A DNA stretch of 64,000 bases. Origin: Saccharicrinis fermentans DSM 9555 = JCM 21142. GTDB taxonomy: Bacteria; Bacteroidota; Bacteroidia; Bacteroidales; Marinilabiliaceae. The notes beneath the pieces are model-generated. The model was given only the letters and a program-made list of their open reading frames with translations, was not told the origin of the DNA and did no database searches. Shown piece by piece: positions 52,754 through 63,004 of the stretch (the first letter of the stretch is position 1; every line of letters starts with the position of its first letter). A program made the translations under genes and the position numbers. The stretch lies in contig NZ_KI912107.1 of NCBI RefSeq assembly GCF_000517085.1, positions 1,798,398 through 1,862,397 of the forward strand, read 5' to 3'.

Positions 52754-54463
52754 CTAATAACCGGGCGTTTGTGTAATACTTCCATTTGTTTTTAAAATCT
52801 CTGAAGTCTCAATAGGAATAAAATACAACTTATCATCCCACATTCTATCAAACAACATCACAGGTTCGTAACTCAATTGCTCCGTATTCACATCTTTAAT
52901 AACATCCATTCCGTACAGGTCTACCTCTTCGGTATATGGTGCAATCATCCATCTTCGAACATCAAAATACCTATGTTCTTCAAAAGCCAACTCAATCCTT
53001 CTTTCGTTATATAACCTTGTTCGAAGTTCTTCCCCTACTATTATATCCGGTATTGGTGGCATATTAACGGTCGGCCTGGCTCTAACCAAATTTATATAAT
53101 CCCTACACACATCCTCATCTCCAAGTTCAAACATCGCTTCTGCATAATTGAGGTATATCTCCGCTAATCTAAAAAAATGAAATGGGGAGGTAAAAGGAGT
53201 TTCCCATGTTAATTCACTTTGGATATCAAGGCCGGGCATAAATTTTCGCAATGTATAATTACTTCGAGGATTATCTCCACTTTCCTTGTAAGAATCATAC
53301 CCCCAAGATGTTCCGTCAGATGCCACCCATTTTTCAAGCGTTACTCCCCGAAATTCAGTTCCATTAAAATTGATGGATTGATAAAACCGAGGATCACGAT
53401 TTAAGTATGGTTTTTGTGGATCGTAGCCAGAAGCTGGATTCACAGTCGTATTAACATGATTTACTTTAACATAAGCAGGCTCTCCATTGATCATATCATA
53501 ATCATCTACAAGATTTTGAGACACACCTCCAGCACCACCCCAACCACCATAGGCGCCCCACCGACGACCAAGCATGTACATTGGCTGAGAATGATAATTA
53601 GACGTGGTATAGTTTCTTCCCCAAATTATTTCATTATTGACAGAACCACTAGGAGCATTAAATAGAGAAGTATAATCAGGATGAAGTGAAAAATATCCAT
53701 CATCTATCAAATCTAAAGCAGCATCAGCAGCCTTTTGCCACTTTGTTAGATCATTGTCTTCATTAAAAAGAGGCGAAGCCATATACAAGTACATGCGAGA
53801 AAGAATAGCCTTTGCCGCAGATTGGCTAACCCTCCCAAAATTACTATCATCTGCATAAATAGTTTCGGGCAGGTAAGGCATGGCCTCTTCCAAGTCTTTT
53901 TCGATGTAAGCCACGCACTCATCTATCGTATTACGAGAAAGATTAAATTCACTATCCAGGTCATAGGCTTCTGTTACAATAGGTACACCTCCAAATCTAA
54001 CAATAAGTCTGAAATACATATAGGCGCGAATTACTTTAGCTTCTGCAACTAAAACAGCCCTTTCATCGTCATCCAATGCAACGTCACTTTCCATTTTCTC
54101 CAGAAATATAATAATTTCTCGGACCAAGCTATAATCTCTACGCCAAGTATATACACTCCCTCCCCCTCTGAACTCAGCTCTATCACTCACATTATCGGAA
54201 TTAAGAGTTGCATTTAAAATTGGTCCAGGATAACGAGAAGTATTATTAAAACACATTTCATCTGTTGCTTTTGCCATCATATTAGGTCCCTTTGCATCCT
54301 GAATTCCAGCATACAATTCATTATGATAAGCTCTTATTAAATTTACATCTACCCATACTGCGTTTTCAGCGATACGATCTTGCGGTTCCAGGTCTAAGTT
54401 AGTATCACTACAAGAAAACAGCGAAATAATTGCTATAAAGCTTATTAATATTTTTCTCATCAC
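52754..54463 (-). CDS. SusD/RagB-like outer-membrane glycan-binding lipoprotein
   Basis: 569 residues. Lipobox LFSC (Cys18), then SDTNLDLEPQDRIAENAVW. The TPR-like core (AVLVAEAKVIRAYMYFRLIVRFGGVPIVTEAYD) and the C-terminal signature FFRLAEIYLNYAEAMFELGD and RIELAFEEHRYFDVRRW are classical SusD. It pairs with the SusC immediately upstream (1-bp spacing). The binding surface is not predictable from sequence. Confidence 0.95.
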   Translation of the reverse strand: MMRKILISFIAIISLFSCSDTNLDLEPQDRIAENAVWVDVNLIRAYHNELYAGIQDAKGPNMMAKATDEMCFNNTSRYPGPILNATLNSDNVSDRAEFRGGGSVYTWRRDYSLVREIIIFLEKMESDVALDDDERAVLVAEAKVIRAYMYFRLIVRFGGVPIVTEAYDLDSEFNLSRNTIDECVAYIEKDLEEAMPYLPETIYADDSNFGRVSQSAAKAILSRMYLYMASPLFNEDNDLTKWQKAADAALDLIDDGYFSLHPDYTSLFNAPSGSVNNEIIWGRNYTTSNYHSQPMYMLGRRWGAYGGWGGAGGVSQNLVDDYDMINGEPAYVKVNHVNTTVNPASGYDPQKPYLNRDPRFYQSINFNGTEFRGVTLEKWVASDGTSWGYDSYKESGDNPRSNYTLRKFMPGLDIQSELTWETPFTSPFHFFRLAEIYLNYAEAMFELGDEDVCRDYINLVRARPTVNMPPIPDIIVGEELRTRLYNERRIELAFEEHRYFDVRRWMIAPYTEEVDLYGMDVIKDVNTEQLSYEPVMLFDRMWDDKLYFIPIETSEILKTNGSITQTPGY

Positions 54464-54464
54464 C

Positions 54465-57400
54465 TTAAAATTTTAAATTCACACCTAAATTAATCACTCG
54501 CAATTGGGGATAGTATAATGACTCTCCACTTACCTCAGGATCAGTAAATGTAATCTCCTTAGCCCACGTAAGCAGGTTTGATCCACTCACATAAAAACGA
54601 GTTTCATTTAAACCAATTCTTGCTATTAAATTTTGAGGTAGAGTATATCCAAGTTCAGCATTTTTTAATCGAACAAAAGTGGCATCATATAAAAAAAAGG
54701 TAGAATTATCAATATGATTATGCCGTGCCCGAGGCATCGTTCCATCAGGGTTATCAACAGTCCATCGATCTTCTGCTCTATAGGCATATGCGTTGGCCGG
54801 CTCAGTAGTACCAAGATCTTTTACCCGTCTAAAATAATTCACAGCACCAGCTTGACCTTGGAAAAACAAGTTTAAGTCAAAATTTTTATACTCCATAGTA
54901 GCTGTTACACCAAAGACCCATTTGGGAGTGTCTGTTTTATCATACCTAAATCTATCATTGGAATCAATAACCCCATCATCGTTCTTATCTACTATTTTAA
55001 TATCTCCCACTTGAGAATTAGCATGATGTGGATAGGCATCGAATTCTTCTTGTGTGTTAAAAATACCATCTGCTTCGTAATATAATGATGCACCTATGGG
55101 TTTACCGGTTTGATCTTGATACGATTCTGTATTAGGTACTTCATCCATAAACACCACCTCACTTTCAGCATAAGCTACATTTCCATCGATATGATAACTA
55201 AATACATTACTTTTGTTTCTATGACGTAAGATTAGCTCAAAACCATGAGAATTAACCTCTCCAATATTCTCATCCGGTAAGCCAGAAAAGCCTAAGATAT
55301 AAGGAATCGAAAGATCTCTTGAGGCCAATATATTCGACCGATTTTCTTTCCACAAAGTAAATTCCATTCCTAATAAATTATTTTTATAAGAAGCATCTAA
55401 ACCAATATCTGTCTTTTTACTGACTTCCCAAGTGATATTAGGATTAGGCATTGTATTAGCATAAATACCTGGCACATCCGAAGTTCCGAATACATAATTA
55501 TGGCCAAAAGAGAAAGACTGCAAATATTGCCATTGGCCAACCCTATCATTACCAATTTCTCCTGTAGAAAACCGCAATTTTAATTGGTCAATATCAGGTA
55601 TCAAGTTTTTAACAAATTCCTCTTCAGACAATCGCCAGCCCAATGACACACCGGGAAAAAAACCATAACGTTCTCCTTCAGGAAAGATCTGGGAACCATC
55701 ATAACGGAACAAAAATTCAGCTAGGTATTTTGATTTATAATCGTAATTCAATCGACCAAAATAATTGTTATAAGCACTTTCCGAAGCCGAGCCTCCATTA
55801 TCTTTATCTTCAGCGGCACTGCTTCCCACATTTATTTGGTCTATAGCGGAACTGACAAAATTTTGTCTATAGGCTTCAATCCATGAATAAGTATTGGTTT
55901 GCTGTTCTTGGCCAACCATGGCCGTTATTTTATGGCTATCAAACATCTTTTCATAAGATATCCGGTAATTAAACACAGAAGTAGTCCATTTACTATAACG
56001 TTCGGTAAGCATAGGAGTCGTAATACCCACAGAACCTACTTCATATTCTCCTGTATTTACATTGTATTCGTCGTAAGAATACGGAAGATTCCAGGTTTTA
56101 TCTGTATGATTATCTTGGTCATAATTATACGAAGCATCGATATTTAAACCATTCAAAAATGGCACCTTATAGGTAGCAGTAAAAGTAGTATAAATAGGTG
56201 TTTCATCAACACGCTTGTATCCTCTCCTATTAAGCAACAGAGGATTTTCTCCCAAACGTCCTGGAGCGATTAATCCATTGGGATACACGGCAGGAATAGT
56301 TGGTAGCGCACGTATTATATTATAAAAATTAGTCCAGGTTCCTTGGGATGAATACTTCTTTTTATTAATTAATGCATTTAGATTAGCACCTATGGTTAAA
56401 TGATCAGTTAAATCCACATCTATCTTAGTACGCATGTTATACTGTTGATACTTTGTTGGATTATTTTTGAAATTCCCATCTTGATCAAGGTAGGCAAAGG
56501 ACATAAAATACCTTGTTTTATCAGTACCTCCGGTTACTGATAGACTTACTCTTTGTTGAAGGGCATTATCCTTCAATACTTCATCTACCCAATCAGTATT
56601 AGGATATAAAATGGGATCAGAACCATCTCTGTATTTTTGAATAACTTCATCTGAATAATAAGGAGTATAATCATCCGGTCTACCTAAGTCGTACCATTCT
56701 CCTTCATTAAATGTTTCAGCATAAGTTGCTGCATCCAACAAATCAGGAAGTTTAGTAGGAGAAGAAAAAGCACTGTTGTAAGACAAACTAAAGACTGGCT
56801 TACCTGTCTTACCACTTCGGGTAGTCACCAAAATAACTCCATTAGCAGCACGGGCGCCATAGATAGCAGCCGAAGCATCTTTTAACACGGTAACACTTTC
56901 GATATCTTCAGCATTCATTCTACTCATATTACTACGAGGAACACCATCAATAATAATAAGAGGGGTATTATCATTCATCGTACCTAAACCTCTTATATAA
57001 ATGGTTGGGTCATCACGACCAGGTTCCCCTGTTCGCTGATTGGCAACCAAGCCAGGAAGTTTACCTTGTAAATTAGCTGACACATTCGGGTTTGGACTCT
57101 TCTGTATCTCTGCCCCTGCCACATTAACAATCGAACCAGTTAATGTTTCTTTTTTTTGTGTACCATAACCAACCACAACTACTTCATCCAATCCCAAAGC
57201 TTCTTCTGTCATAGTAATATGAATGATGCTGCGACCTTCCACTGCAACTTCACGAGTAACCATTCCGATGAAAGAAAAAATTAATACAGCATCATTTCCT
57301 ACATTTTGAATGATATAATTTCCATCCGCATCCGTTATCGTACCTCTAGTAGTTCCTTTTATTTGAACTGTAACACCAGGAAGAAGCCCTCCATAATTAT

Positions 57401-57827
57401 CTGTTACCTTTCCTGAAATGACCTTTTGTTGTTGAGCATTGTTATGCATATCCTTAGAATGATATGGAACTGCAGGTGACAGAATAATCTGACGCCCCAT
57501 GATTTCATAATTAATTTGTAACTCTTCTTTAATTTGATCCAGAATATCTATTACTTTACTATTTTTAAAGTCTCCTGTAACCTTTTTCTCCACATTAATA
57601 TTTCCTGTGTAAAAAAAACGAAACTCACTTTGTTCCTCAATTTTAATCAAGAATTTCTCAAGACTCATTTTTTCTACTTTCAACGACAATTTAGTCGTTT
57701 GAGAATAGCTTTGTGAAGCAAAAGCTGTCGTAAATCCGACCGCTAACATAAGAACCAATAAGTTCATAACGTACAATGTTTTTCGTACACATGGATTCAA
57801 TCCATGGATACTCCGATTTTTTTCCAT
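54465..57827 (-). CDS. SusC-type TonB-dependent transporter with N-terminal STN signalling domain
   Basis: 1120 residues. After a signal segment (about 17-45) comes a secretin/TonB STN domain (about 50-115, LSLKVEKMSLEKFLIKIEEQSE in part), then the carboxypeptidase-regulatory-like domain (about 135-215), DEVVVVGYGTQKKETLTGS, the plug and the barrel ending LGVNLKF. The STN domain is the hallmark of transporters that signal to a FecR anti-sigma factor, and fecR and the ECF sigma gene lie directly upstream (58109-59830). The locus is therefore probably induced by the imported glycan through trans-envelope signalling. Confidence 0.96.
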   Translation of the reverse strand: MEKNRSIHGLNPCVRKTLYVMNLLVLMLAVGFTTAFASQSYSQTTKLSLKVEKMSLEKFLIKIEEQSEFRFFYTGNINVEKKVTGDFKNSKVIDILDQIKEELQINYEIMGRQIILSPAVPYHSKDMHNNAQQQKVISGKVTDNYGGLLPGVTVQIKGTTRGTITDADGNYIIQNVGNDAVLIFSFIGMVTREVAVEGRSIIHITMTEEALGLDEVVVVGYGTQKKETLTGSIVNVAGAEIQKSPNPNVSANLQGKLPGLVANQRTGEPGRDDPTIYIRGLGTMNDNTPLIIIDGVPRSNMSRMNAEDIESVTVLKDASAAIYGARAANGVILVTTRSGKTGKPVFSLSYNSAFSSPTKLPDLLDAATYAETFNEGEWYDLGRPDDYTPYYSDEVIQKYRDGSDPILYPNTDWVDEVLKDNALQQRVSLSVTGGTDKTRYFMSFAYLDQDGNFKNNPTKYQQYNMRTKIDVDLTDHLTIGANLNALINKKKYSSQGTWTNFYNIIRALPTIPAVYPNGLIAPGRLGENPLLLNRRGYKRVDETPIYTTFTATYKVPFLNGLNIDASYNYDQDNHTDKTWNLPYSYDEYNVNTGEYEVGSVGITTPMLTERYSKWTTSVFNYRISYEKMFDSHKITAMVGQEQQTNTYSWIEAYRQNFVSSAIDQINVGSSAAEDKDNGGSASESAYNNYFGRLNYDYKSKYLAEFLFRYDGSQIFPEGERYGFFPGVSLGWRLSEEEFVKNLIPDIDQLKLRFSTGEIGNDRVGQWQYLQSFSFGHNYVFGTSDVPGIYANTMPNPNITWEVSKKTDIGLDASYKNNLLGMEFTLWKENRSNILASRDLSIPYILGFSGLPDENIGEVNSHGFELILRHRNKSNVFSYHIDGNVAYAESEVVFMDEVPNTESYQDQTGKPIGASLYYEADGIFNTQEEFDAYPHHANSQVGDIKIVDKNDDGVIDSNDRFRYDKTDTPKWVFGVTATMEYKNFDLNLFFQGQAGAVNYFRRVKDLGTTEPANAYAYRAEDRWTVDNPDGTMPRARHNHIDNSTFFLYDATFVRLKNAELGYTLPQNLIARIGLNETRFYVSGSNLLTWAKEITFTDPEVSGESLYYPQLRVINLGVNLKF

Positions 57828-58108
57828 AATTTCGAATGTTTTAAATTAAATGACTACCATTTTTTATTAAAACTACACTAAGAAGCAAGAAGGTCCAGTT
57901 CTTGCTTCTTTATTTTAGTCCCGTAGTTCAAAAGAGGACATCCTATTATTTCATTGGCATGGGTATTTAGTTATTATTCATATATTTAAATTTAATTTCA
58001 ATGGCCACATGGAACGCCAAAATAAATGATATTCCAAAATGAGAAATACTTTATTATAGCGGTATCATATTTAAACTTATAAATAAGTTTACTTCAATTA
58101 CGCTTGTT

Positions 58109-59095
58109 TTATTTCTTTGATTGTATGGTAAATACCCTTGTTTTATGATTAAAGGTATAATTTATCGGAGTAGATTTTCGAATCATTTCCATAACTTCAC
58201 TAATACTTTCCATTTCAATGGTTCCTGTATACCACAGTGTATCCAAACTTTCATCAGAGTATTCTATATGAACATTATACCAGCGTTCTAGCTGTCGCAC
58301 AAAATCAGGAAAAGGCTCTCGGTTAAACATCAACTTTCCATCTTTCCACGAAGTGAAATAATTGGCATTTACCGTTTTTACACGAAATCCATTTGCCATT
58401 TTTTTTGCCTGTTGATTTGGCTTGAGAGTAATAGCATTCATATTTCTTTTATCGGTTAACAACACACTTCCCTCTTCTAAAGTAGTTTCAAATGAACAAT
58501 CGTCCGAAAAAGCTTTTACATTGAATGAAGTTCCTTTAACTTCAACATTTCCATAGCTTGTAGAAACAACAAAGGGTTTATCGTCTTTCACCACCTGAAA
58601 AAATGCCTCCCCTAGTAATTTTACATGACGGGAGTTTTTAAAATTAACAGGATAAGTAAGTGTTGTTCCGGAATTTAACCAAACCAAAGAACCATCAGGC
58701 AGCGTAAGACTTGTTTTGGCCCCATAAGGAGTTGAAATAGTTTGATTTTTAACATTTTTACTTAAGGAGTAATCATTGCTATAAAAAAGAAAAACATTAC
58801 TGATCAAAAGTGAAATGATTAAAAGTGATGCCACTCGGACCCCCCATATATAAAAATTCATTTTTTTAGAATCATGTTTCCATTTTTCAATCAGTATTTT
58901 ATTTTTAATACGCTCAAAGAGTGCTGTATTTGAGCGAAATTCAATGTCGTCACCCTCTACTGATTCATTCCAAAATGGTTTCATCAAATTCGAAATCTTG
59001 GGATCATTCTCTTCTTTTTCTAAAAAACAAATTAGCTCAGAAAATTCCTGAGGGTTTAAAATAGAATTATAATATTTTTTTAAAAGGTGTTTCAT
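58109..59095 (-). CDS. FecR-like anti-sigma factor
   Basis: 328 residues. A cytoplasmic N-terminal anti-sigma region (about 1-80), one membrane helix (about 85-108, VASLLIISLLISNVFLFY), then the periplasmic FecR domain (TPYGAKTSLTLPDGSLVWLNSGTTLTYP; GEAFFQVVKDDKPFVVSTSYGNVEVKGTSFNVKAF) and a C-terminal STN-like fold (MEMIRKSTPINYTFNHKTRVFTI). It holds its sigma factor until the SusC STN domain engages it. Lies between the sigma gene (153 bp upstream) and susC. Palindromic leader element copy 3 is 26 nt before its start codon, and a related half-element sits at 58005-58020, upstream of susC. Confidence 0.94.
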   Translation of the reverse strand: MKHLLKKYYNSILNPQEFSELICFLEKEENDPKISNLMKPFWNESVEGDDIEFRSNTALFERIKNKILIEKWKHDSKKMNFYIWGVRVASLLIISLLISNVFLFYSNDYSLSKNVKNQTISTPYGAKTSLTLPDGSLVWLNSGTTLTYPVNFKNSRHVKLLGEAFFQVVKDDKPFVVSTSYGNVEVKGTSFNVKAFSDDCSFETTLEEGSVLLTDKRNMNAITLKPNQQAKKMANGFRVKTVNANYFTSWKDGKLMFNREPFPDFVRQLERWYNVHIEYSDESLDTLWYTGTIEMESISEVMEMIRKSTPINYTFNHKTRVFTIQSKK

Positions 59096-59121
59096 GTGGT
59101 TATAATTAAATATTGAAAGGC

Positions 59122-59190
59122 CATACGAAACGCGCCTAAACTAATCATCCCCTTGTGCATAAGCACATTTCCATGGCTCATTTCATATAT
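59122..59190 (-). promoter_or_regulatory. Palindromic leader element, copy 3
   Basis: On the minus strand, ATATATGAAATGAGCCATGG, a GTGCTTATGCAC stem, AAGGGGATGATTAG, then GGCGCGTTTCGTATGG. It is 26 nt before the fecR ATG at 59095, the same distance as copies 1 and 2. Confidence 0.65.
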
Positions 59191-59248
59191 GCATTGATAC
59201 TAATAATACACACCAAAACACATGACCCCTAGTGTAAATGTGAAAAAA

Positions 59249-59830
59249 TTATAAAAATAAATAAAAAAAAAGTAGATACCCGAATCCTAAAACACTCATT
59301 TTTTGCTTCAAATACTTTATTGACAGTGTGATATGATATTCTACTGTTTTGGTGGAGATATTTAATTTCTTTGCAATTTCTTTATTCGACATGCCCTTGG
59401 AACGGCTCATTATGAAAATTTGTTTCTGGCGATCCGGTAATTCGTCTACCACTTCATTCACCAATAGTTCAAGGTCAGCGTAGGTTGTAGTCTCTAAAAA
59501 AGAATATTCATGAGCGGTAGATAATTCATATAACTCGTCCTTCAAGTGTTTGTGATTCAAACAACGGCGCAATTCGTTAAGAAGTAAATTTTTGGTAATG
59601 GTAAAAATATAGGCATTAAAAGTATCTGTACGGGTAATATGCTTTCTATTTTGCCATATTTTAATAAAAACATCTTGAAGAATATCATCTATACTATCTT
59701 CAATCTTAATAAATGATTTTGAGAAATTATATAACCTGGGATAATAATAGTTGAATAGCTCTCTTAATGATTTTTCATTATCTCTGGCCAGTCCATCAAT
59801 GATATTTTCCAGATTAAACTCTTTATTCAT
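59249..59830 (-). CDS. ECF-type RNA polymerase sigma factor
   Basis: 193 residues. Region 2 (about 20-90: LRELFNYYYPRLYNFSKSFI, SIDDILQDVFIKIWQNR) and region 4 (about 120-180: DELPDRQKQIFIMSRSKGMSNKEIAKKLNISTKTVEYHI). Typical of Bacteroidota FecI-like sigmas of polysaccharide loci. The C-terminus ends in an unusual hydrophobic run (GFGYLLFFYLFL), also seen in some relatives and perhaps important for anti-sigma or membrane contact. It is expected to drive susC-susD and downstream enzymes when freed from FecR. Confidence 0.95.
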   Translation of the reverse strand: MNKEFNLENIIDGLARDNEKSLRELFNYYYPRLYNFSKSFIKIEDSIDDILQDVFIKIWQNRKHITRTDTFNAYIFTITKNLLLNELRRCLNHKHLKDELYELSTAHEYSFLETTTYADLELLVNEVVDELPDRQKQIFIMSRSKGMSNKEIAKKLNISTKTVEYHITLSIKYLKQKMSVLGFGYLLFFYLFL

Positions 59831-59969
59831 TTTTTAAATTTAAAAAAAATAAATATGAACACAGAAAGAAGCTAAAAAATAATCAGATACAAGGTATTTC
59901 TTCCAATCATTTAAGTCGATATTATTCCTTTTAATGATCATCTCTACATGCCATTTCCACACATATATC

Positions 59970-60007
59970 AACTATTAGCCCGACCTATAGATATAAGTCG
60001 GGCTAAT
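59970..60007 (-). terminator. Hairpin, probable terminator of the 60106-62889 gene
   Basis: A 13-bp perfect stem (CTATTAGCCCGAC / GTCGGGCTAATAG) with a 12-nt loop, about 100 bp after the stop of the lyase gene. The T-run is weak, so termination may be partial, leaving some read-through into the sigma gene. Confidence 0.65.
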
Positions 60008-60105
60008 AGAATAATTATATTTTGCCATATTTTAATTTAGGAGACATAACTTATAAATTACGAGGACAGCAGCATGTGCTTAATCATTCTCTGCAGGCAA
60101 AAAGT

Positions 60106-62889
60106 TTATTTCTTTTTAACAAGAACCTCCCTCAGTTCACCTGCTTTAAAATATTTTTTGTTTTTGCCAATTTTTATGGTTACCGGCACTTCATTGTGCA
60201 ACAGATAAGTATGCCCTTTTTTATTCAATACAACATTTCCTTTTTTGTCGGCTACAATGGATATATCATGCTTATTCAAAAGAGATCCATTACCCATAAA
60301 CATCACCCAATCTCCATTTTTCTCGTGACCTAAAACAGCAAATGAAGCATCCGTGGAGTTATTTTTATTTCTGGCAATTTTTCCTCCGTAACACGCAAAT
60401 ATATCATCTTTTCTTCCTGATTTATGGATGATATGTACACCTGCAAAGTCCTTATTCCCATTCTCATCATTAAAACCTTGTATCGAGACAATGCTTTTTC
60501 CTTCAGTAGAAGTAAAAGGCTCATAAACAGAAATAAATGGATGCTCCCAGGCTTCTCCGTGCTGCCGTGCAGCCAAAGTTAAATAAGGTGCATGGTCAAT
60601 ATCATAGGGAATGCCTGTTTTATCTTTGAACGATTTACAAGGAGGAGACTTGATGGTAAAGACTTCTCTACCTTGGGTTCCTTTCATCCAAAGATTCATC
60701 AATACGTCTTCTTGGCCTTCCGGTCTGTCTATCTTCCATTCTGCCTGATAATCGTCACTGGTTCTAATGGACTTTTTATCCCACATATAATCCAAGGCAT
60801 ACAAGTGACCACCAGCAAAACCCATTTCCTCACTGGGTTGGACATCTAAAAGTTGGCCATTTACATCTGTAAGTTTCATGCTTTGCCCCAAGTTATGATA
60901 ATAATAATCATGAAACTTATCACCTTTGCGTTGTTTTTTAGAGCGGAATATATCTACGTAATACCCGGTTGATTCACTTGTTCTCACAATACTCACGGTT
61001 CTATTTTGGTCACTACGGCTCTCGGGTTCCAGAAAGTAAACATCACTATAAGTAATATCTTCATAGAAACCTTCCTTTTGTTCAGATTTCGGATAAGCTC
61101 CCATTAAATCAAAAGCATGATAACTCAGCATTTCAGTATAAGAAGAGATCCCGTCTACCATGACCGTATTATGCGCAGGAAATTGCGAATAATACTCCAA
61201 ATAAATAGGCTGCAAATAGCCAGCACCTTTACCCGGATCAGCTCCCTGCACAAGACCTTTACCATACAATTCCATATTAATACCATTGGCATGCATGTGA
61301 TTACCTAAAGACCCGTTTAAAGAGATCATCATTCCATTTTTACCTTGTCCCATGCGCTGTACATGCCAACTAACATTAGGCGCATAAAAAGTCTGTGTCA
61401 CATAATCATCCCATTTGCCCTTGGGATACTCTTTATTAATCTGCAAAGGTTTGGCTGCAAAAAAAGATGACACATTGGCTCTTGGCTTAAAGTTATCGGA
61501 TTCAATATCTGCTTCAGGTTCAAACAAACGATACAAAGCCGTATATGCTTTCTCCCTTTCTTTATCGCCATATTTTTGTGCCAATCGTATCATATCACCC
61601 ATAGGCTCAGTATAAAGCGAGCTATAATAGCTATCACCAAAGCCAACAATTTGCTCATTAGGGAAAAGGTATTGAGGCAACATTTTCACCGCCTTATCCA
61701 TCACCGGCGTGTATGGAAGGATATTATGGTCAAAGGTATTATCAAAATCGTGAATAAAGCTCATTAGCTCCTTGGTGACACTTTGCGAATATCCCGGACA
61801 TTCGGCCCAAACGCCATTATTTTCATCATAACCATAATCCATCAACTTGGTCATTGACCACTGACGTGGACTGGTCACATTAAGAATGTGATTAATATAG
61901 TATTCACGTCCTTTACCATCGGCATAATTTTCATTGTTCTGCAATACCATGGCTGCTTTTAAAATGATATTAGCCTGATGTAGGTTCCAGTTATTTTGAG
62001 GCACGCCATTTTTGATTATTATGTCCGTCCATTTTTTAATTGTCTCATCGTATCTCTCCACCTGTTCATTGTATTTGGCCTCAATATAGGGGTGTAGGAA
62101 ATCGTACAATTCCGCAATATCCTTCAAATTACTTTCATGAATAACCTGGAAACAACTTAGTCCAACTAAGGTTTGAATATGACCATTCAACAGGTCAATG
62201 GGTTCATTACGATAGTACATACCTTGCATATATGTATTAAAGATATCGAAGGCAAATTTGGCATACCGTTCGTCACCTTCAAGCCAATAAATAAAAGCCG
62301 CATCCCTTGCCAAACCAATGATTTTTTGATTAAGCTTATGAATAATACCACCCGTTTTTGATATCTCCACCCATTCAAAAGGTTGTCCTTCTTTGGTTTT
62401 ATTGGGAAGGTACAGACCTCGTTCATCATCCATATAAGGTTTTACATCTTCTAATTTGGGCATCATATAATTGGTGGTATAATCCCTTGAACCGGCAAAT
62501 CGCACCGTAGGAACAGGCGCCTCTCCATCGGCGTGAGAGTAATATATTCCTTCGATATAAACATTTGTAGACTTTGTTTTCCAGTACATTTGTAAACGCG
62601 AGGGCATCCATTGAGGATCATCCACATGACGTTGCACATAAGTATCTATTCGTTGATGAATTCCTGCGAGTACCTCCTGTGCCCACTTCTCATGCTGAAT
62701 GGTTGATTCCAGCTCACCTTTCTCATCCTGTGTTATATACAAGCGAGGATAGGCCTGTTCCAGGTTTTCAGGCAGAGGTATGATTCTATATTCCTGCGCT
62801 TTTATTCCACCTGCCATTAAAACAAACAGGGTCCATATTTTCAGTTTCCTTATCATGCTGTTTACTATTTTATATTTATTAAGCTTCAC
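60106..62889 (-). CDS. Heparinase II/III-like polysaccharide lyase (alginate/ulvan-lyase type), secreted
   Basis: About 927 residues from a GTG at 62889; the ATG 11 codons later (about 62856) begins a clean signal peptide (KLKIWTLFVLMAGGIKAQ) and is the more likely start. An alpha/alpha toroid (about 200-480: KTGGIIHKLNQKIIGLARD, QNNWNLHQANIILKAAM, VWAECPGYSQSVTKELM with the catalytic Tyr region) is followed by a beta-sandwich (GSLGNHMHANGINMELYGKG, FPAHNTVMVDG with metal-binding His). It resembles large lyases active on sulfated uronic-acid polysaccharides such as ulvan or glycosaminoglycans. A paralogue follows directly upstream (63005-64000). Confidence 0.85.
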   Translation of the reverse strand: MKLNKYKIVNSMIRKLKIWTLFVLMAGGIKAQEYRIIPLPENLEQAYPRLYITQDEKGELESTIQHEKWAQEVLAGIHQRIDTYVQRHVDDPQWMPSRLQMYWKTKSTNVYIEGIYYSHADGEAPVPTVRFAGSRDYTTNYMMPKLEDVKPYMDDERGLYLPNKTKEGQPFEWVEISKTGGIIHKLNQKIIGLARDAAFIYWLEGDERYAKFAFDIFNTYMQGMYYRNEPIDLLNGHIQTLVGLSCFQVIHESNLKDIAELYDFLHPYIEAKYNEQVERYDETIKKWTDIIIKNGVPQNNWNLHQANIILKAAMVLQNNENYADGKGREYYINHILNVTSPRQWSMTKLMDYGYDENNGVWAECPGYSQSVTKELMSFIHDFDNTFDHNILPYTPVMDKAVKMLPQYLFPNEQIVGFGDSYYSSLYTEPMGDMIRLAQKYGDKEREKAYTALYRLFEPEADIESDNFKPRANVSSFFAAKPLQINKEYPKGKWDDYVTQTFYAPNVSWHVQRMGQGKNGMMISLNGSLGNHMHANGINMELYGKGLVQGADPGKGAGYLQPIYLEYYSQFPAHNTVMVDGISSYTEMLSYHAFDLMGAYPKSEQKEGFYEDITYSDVYFLEPESRSDQNRTVSIVRTSESTGYYVDIFRSKKQRKGDKFHDYYYHNLGQSMKLTDVNGQLLDVQPSEEMGFAGGHLYALDYMWDKKSIRTSDDYQAEWKIDRPEGQEDVLMNLWMKGTQGREVFTIKSPPCKSFKDKTGIPYDIDHAPYLTLAARQHGEAWEHPFISVYEPFTSTEGKSIVSIQGFNDENGNKDFAGVHIIHKSGRKDDIFACYGGKIARNKNNSTDASFAVLGHEKNGDWVMFMGNGSLLNKHDISIVADKKGNVVLNKKGHTYLLHNEVPVTIKIGKNKKYFKAGELREVLVKKK

Positions 62890-63004
62890 TTATCAGAAAT
62901 ACCCAAAATTACAAACATGGGCACAGCAAACCATAAAACAAACCAGGAAGTCATATAATAGAAATATCCATTTATAGAAAATTTGTTGCATGAATACATT
63001 CTCA

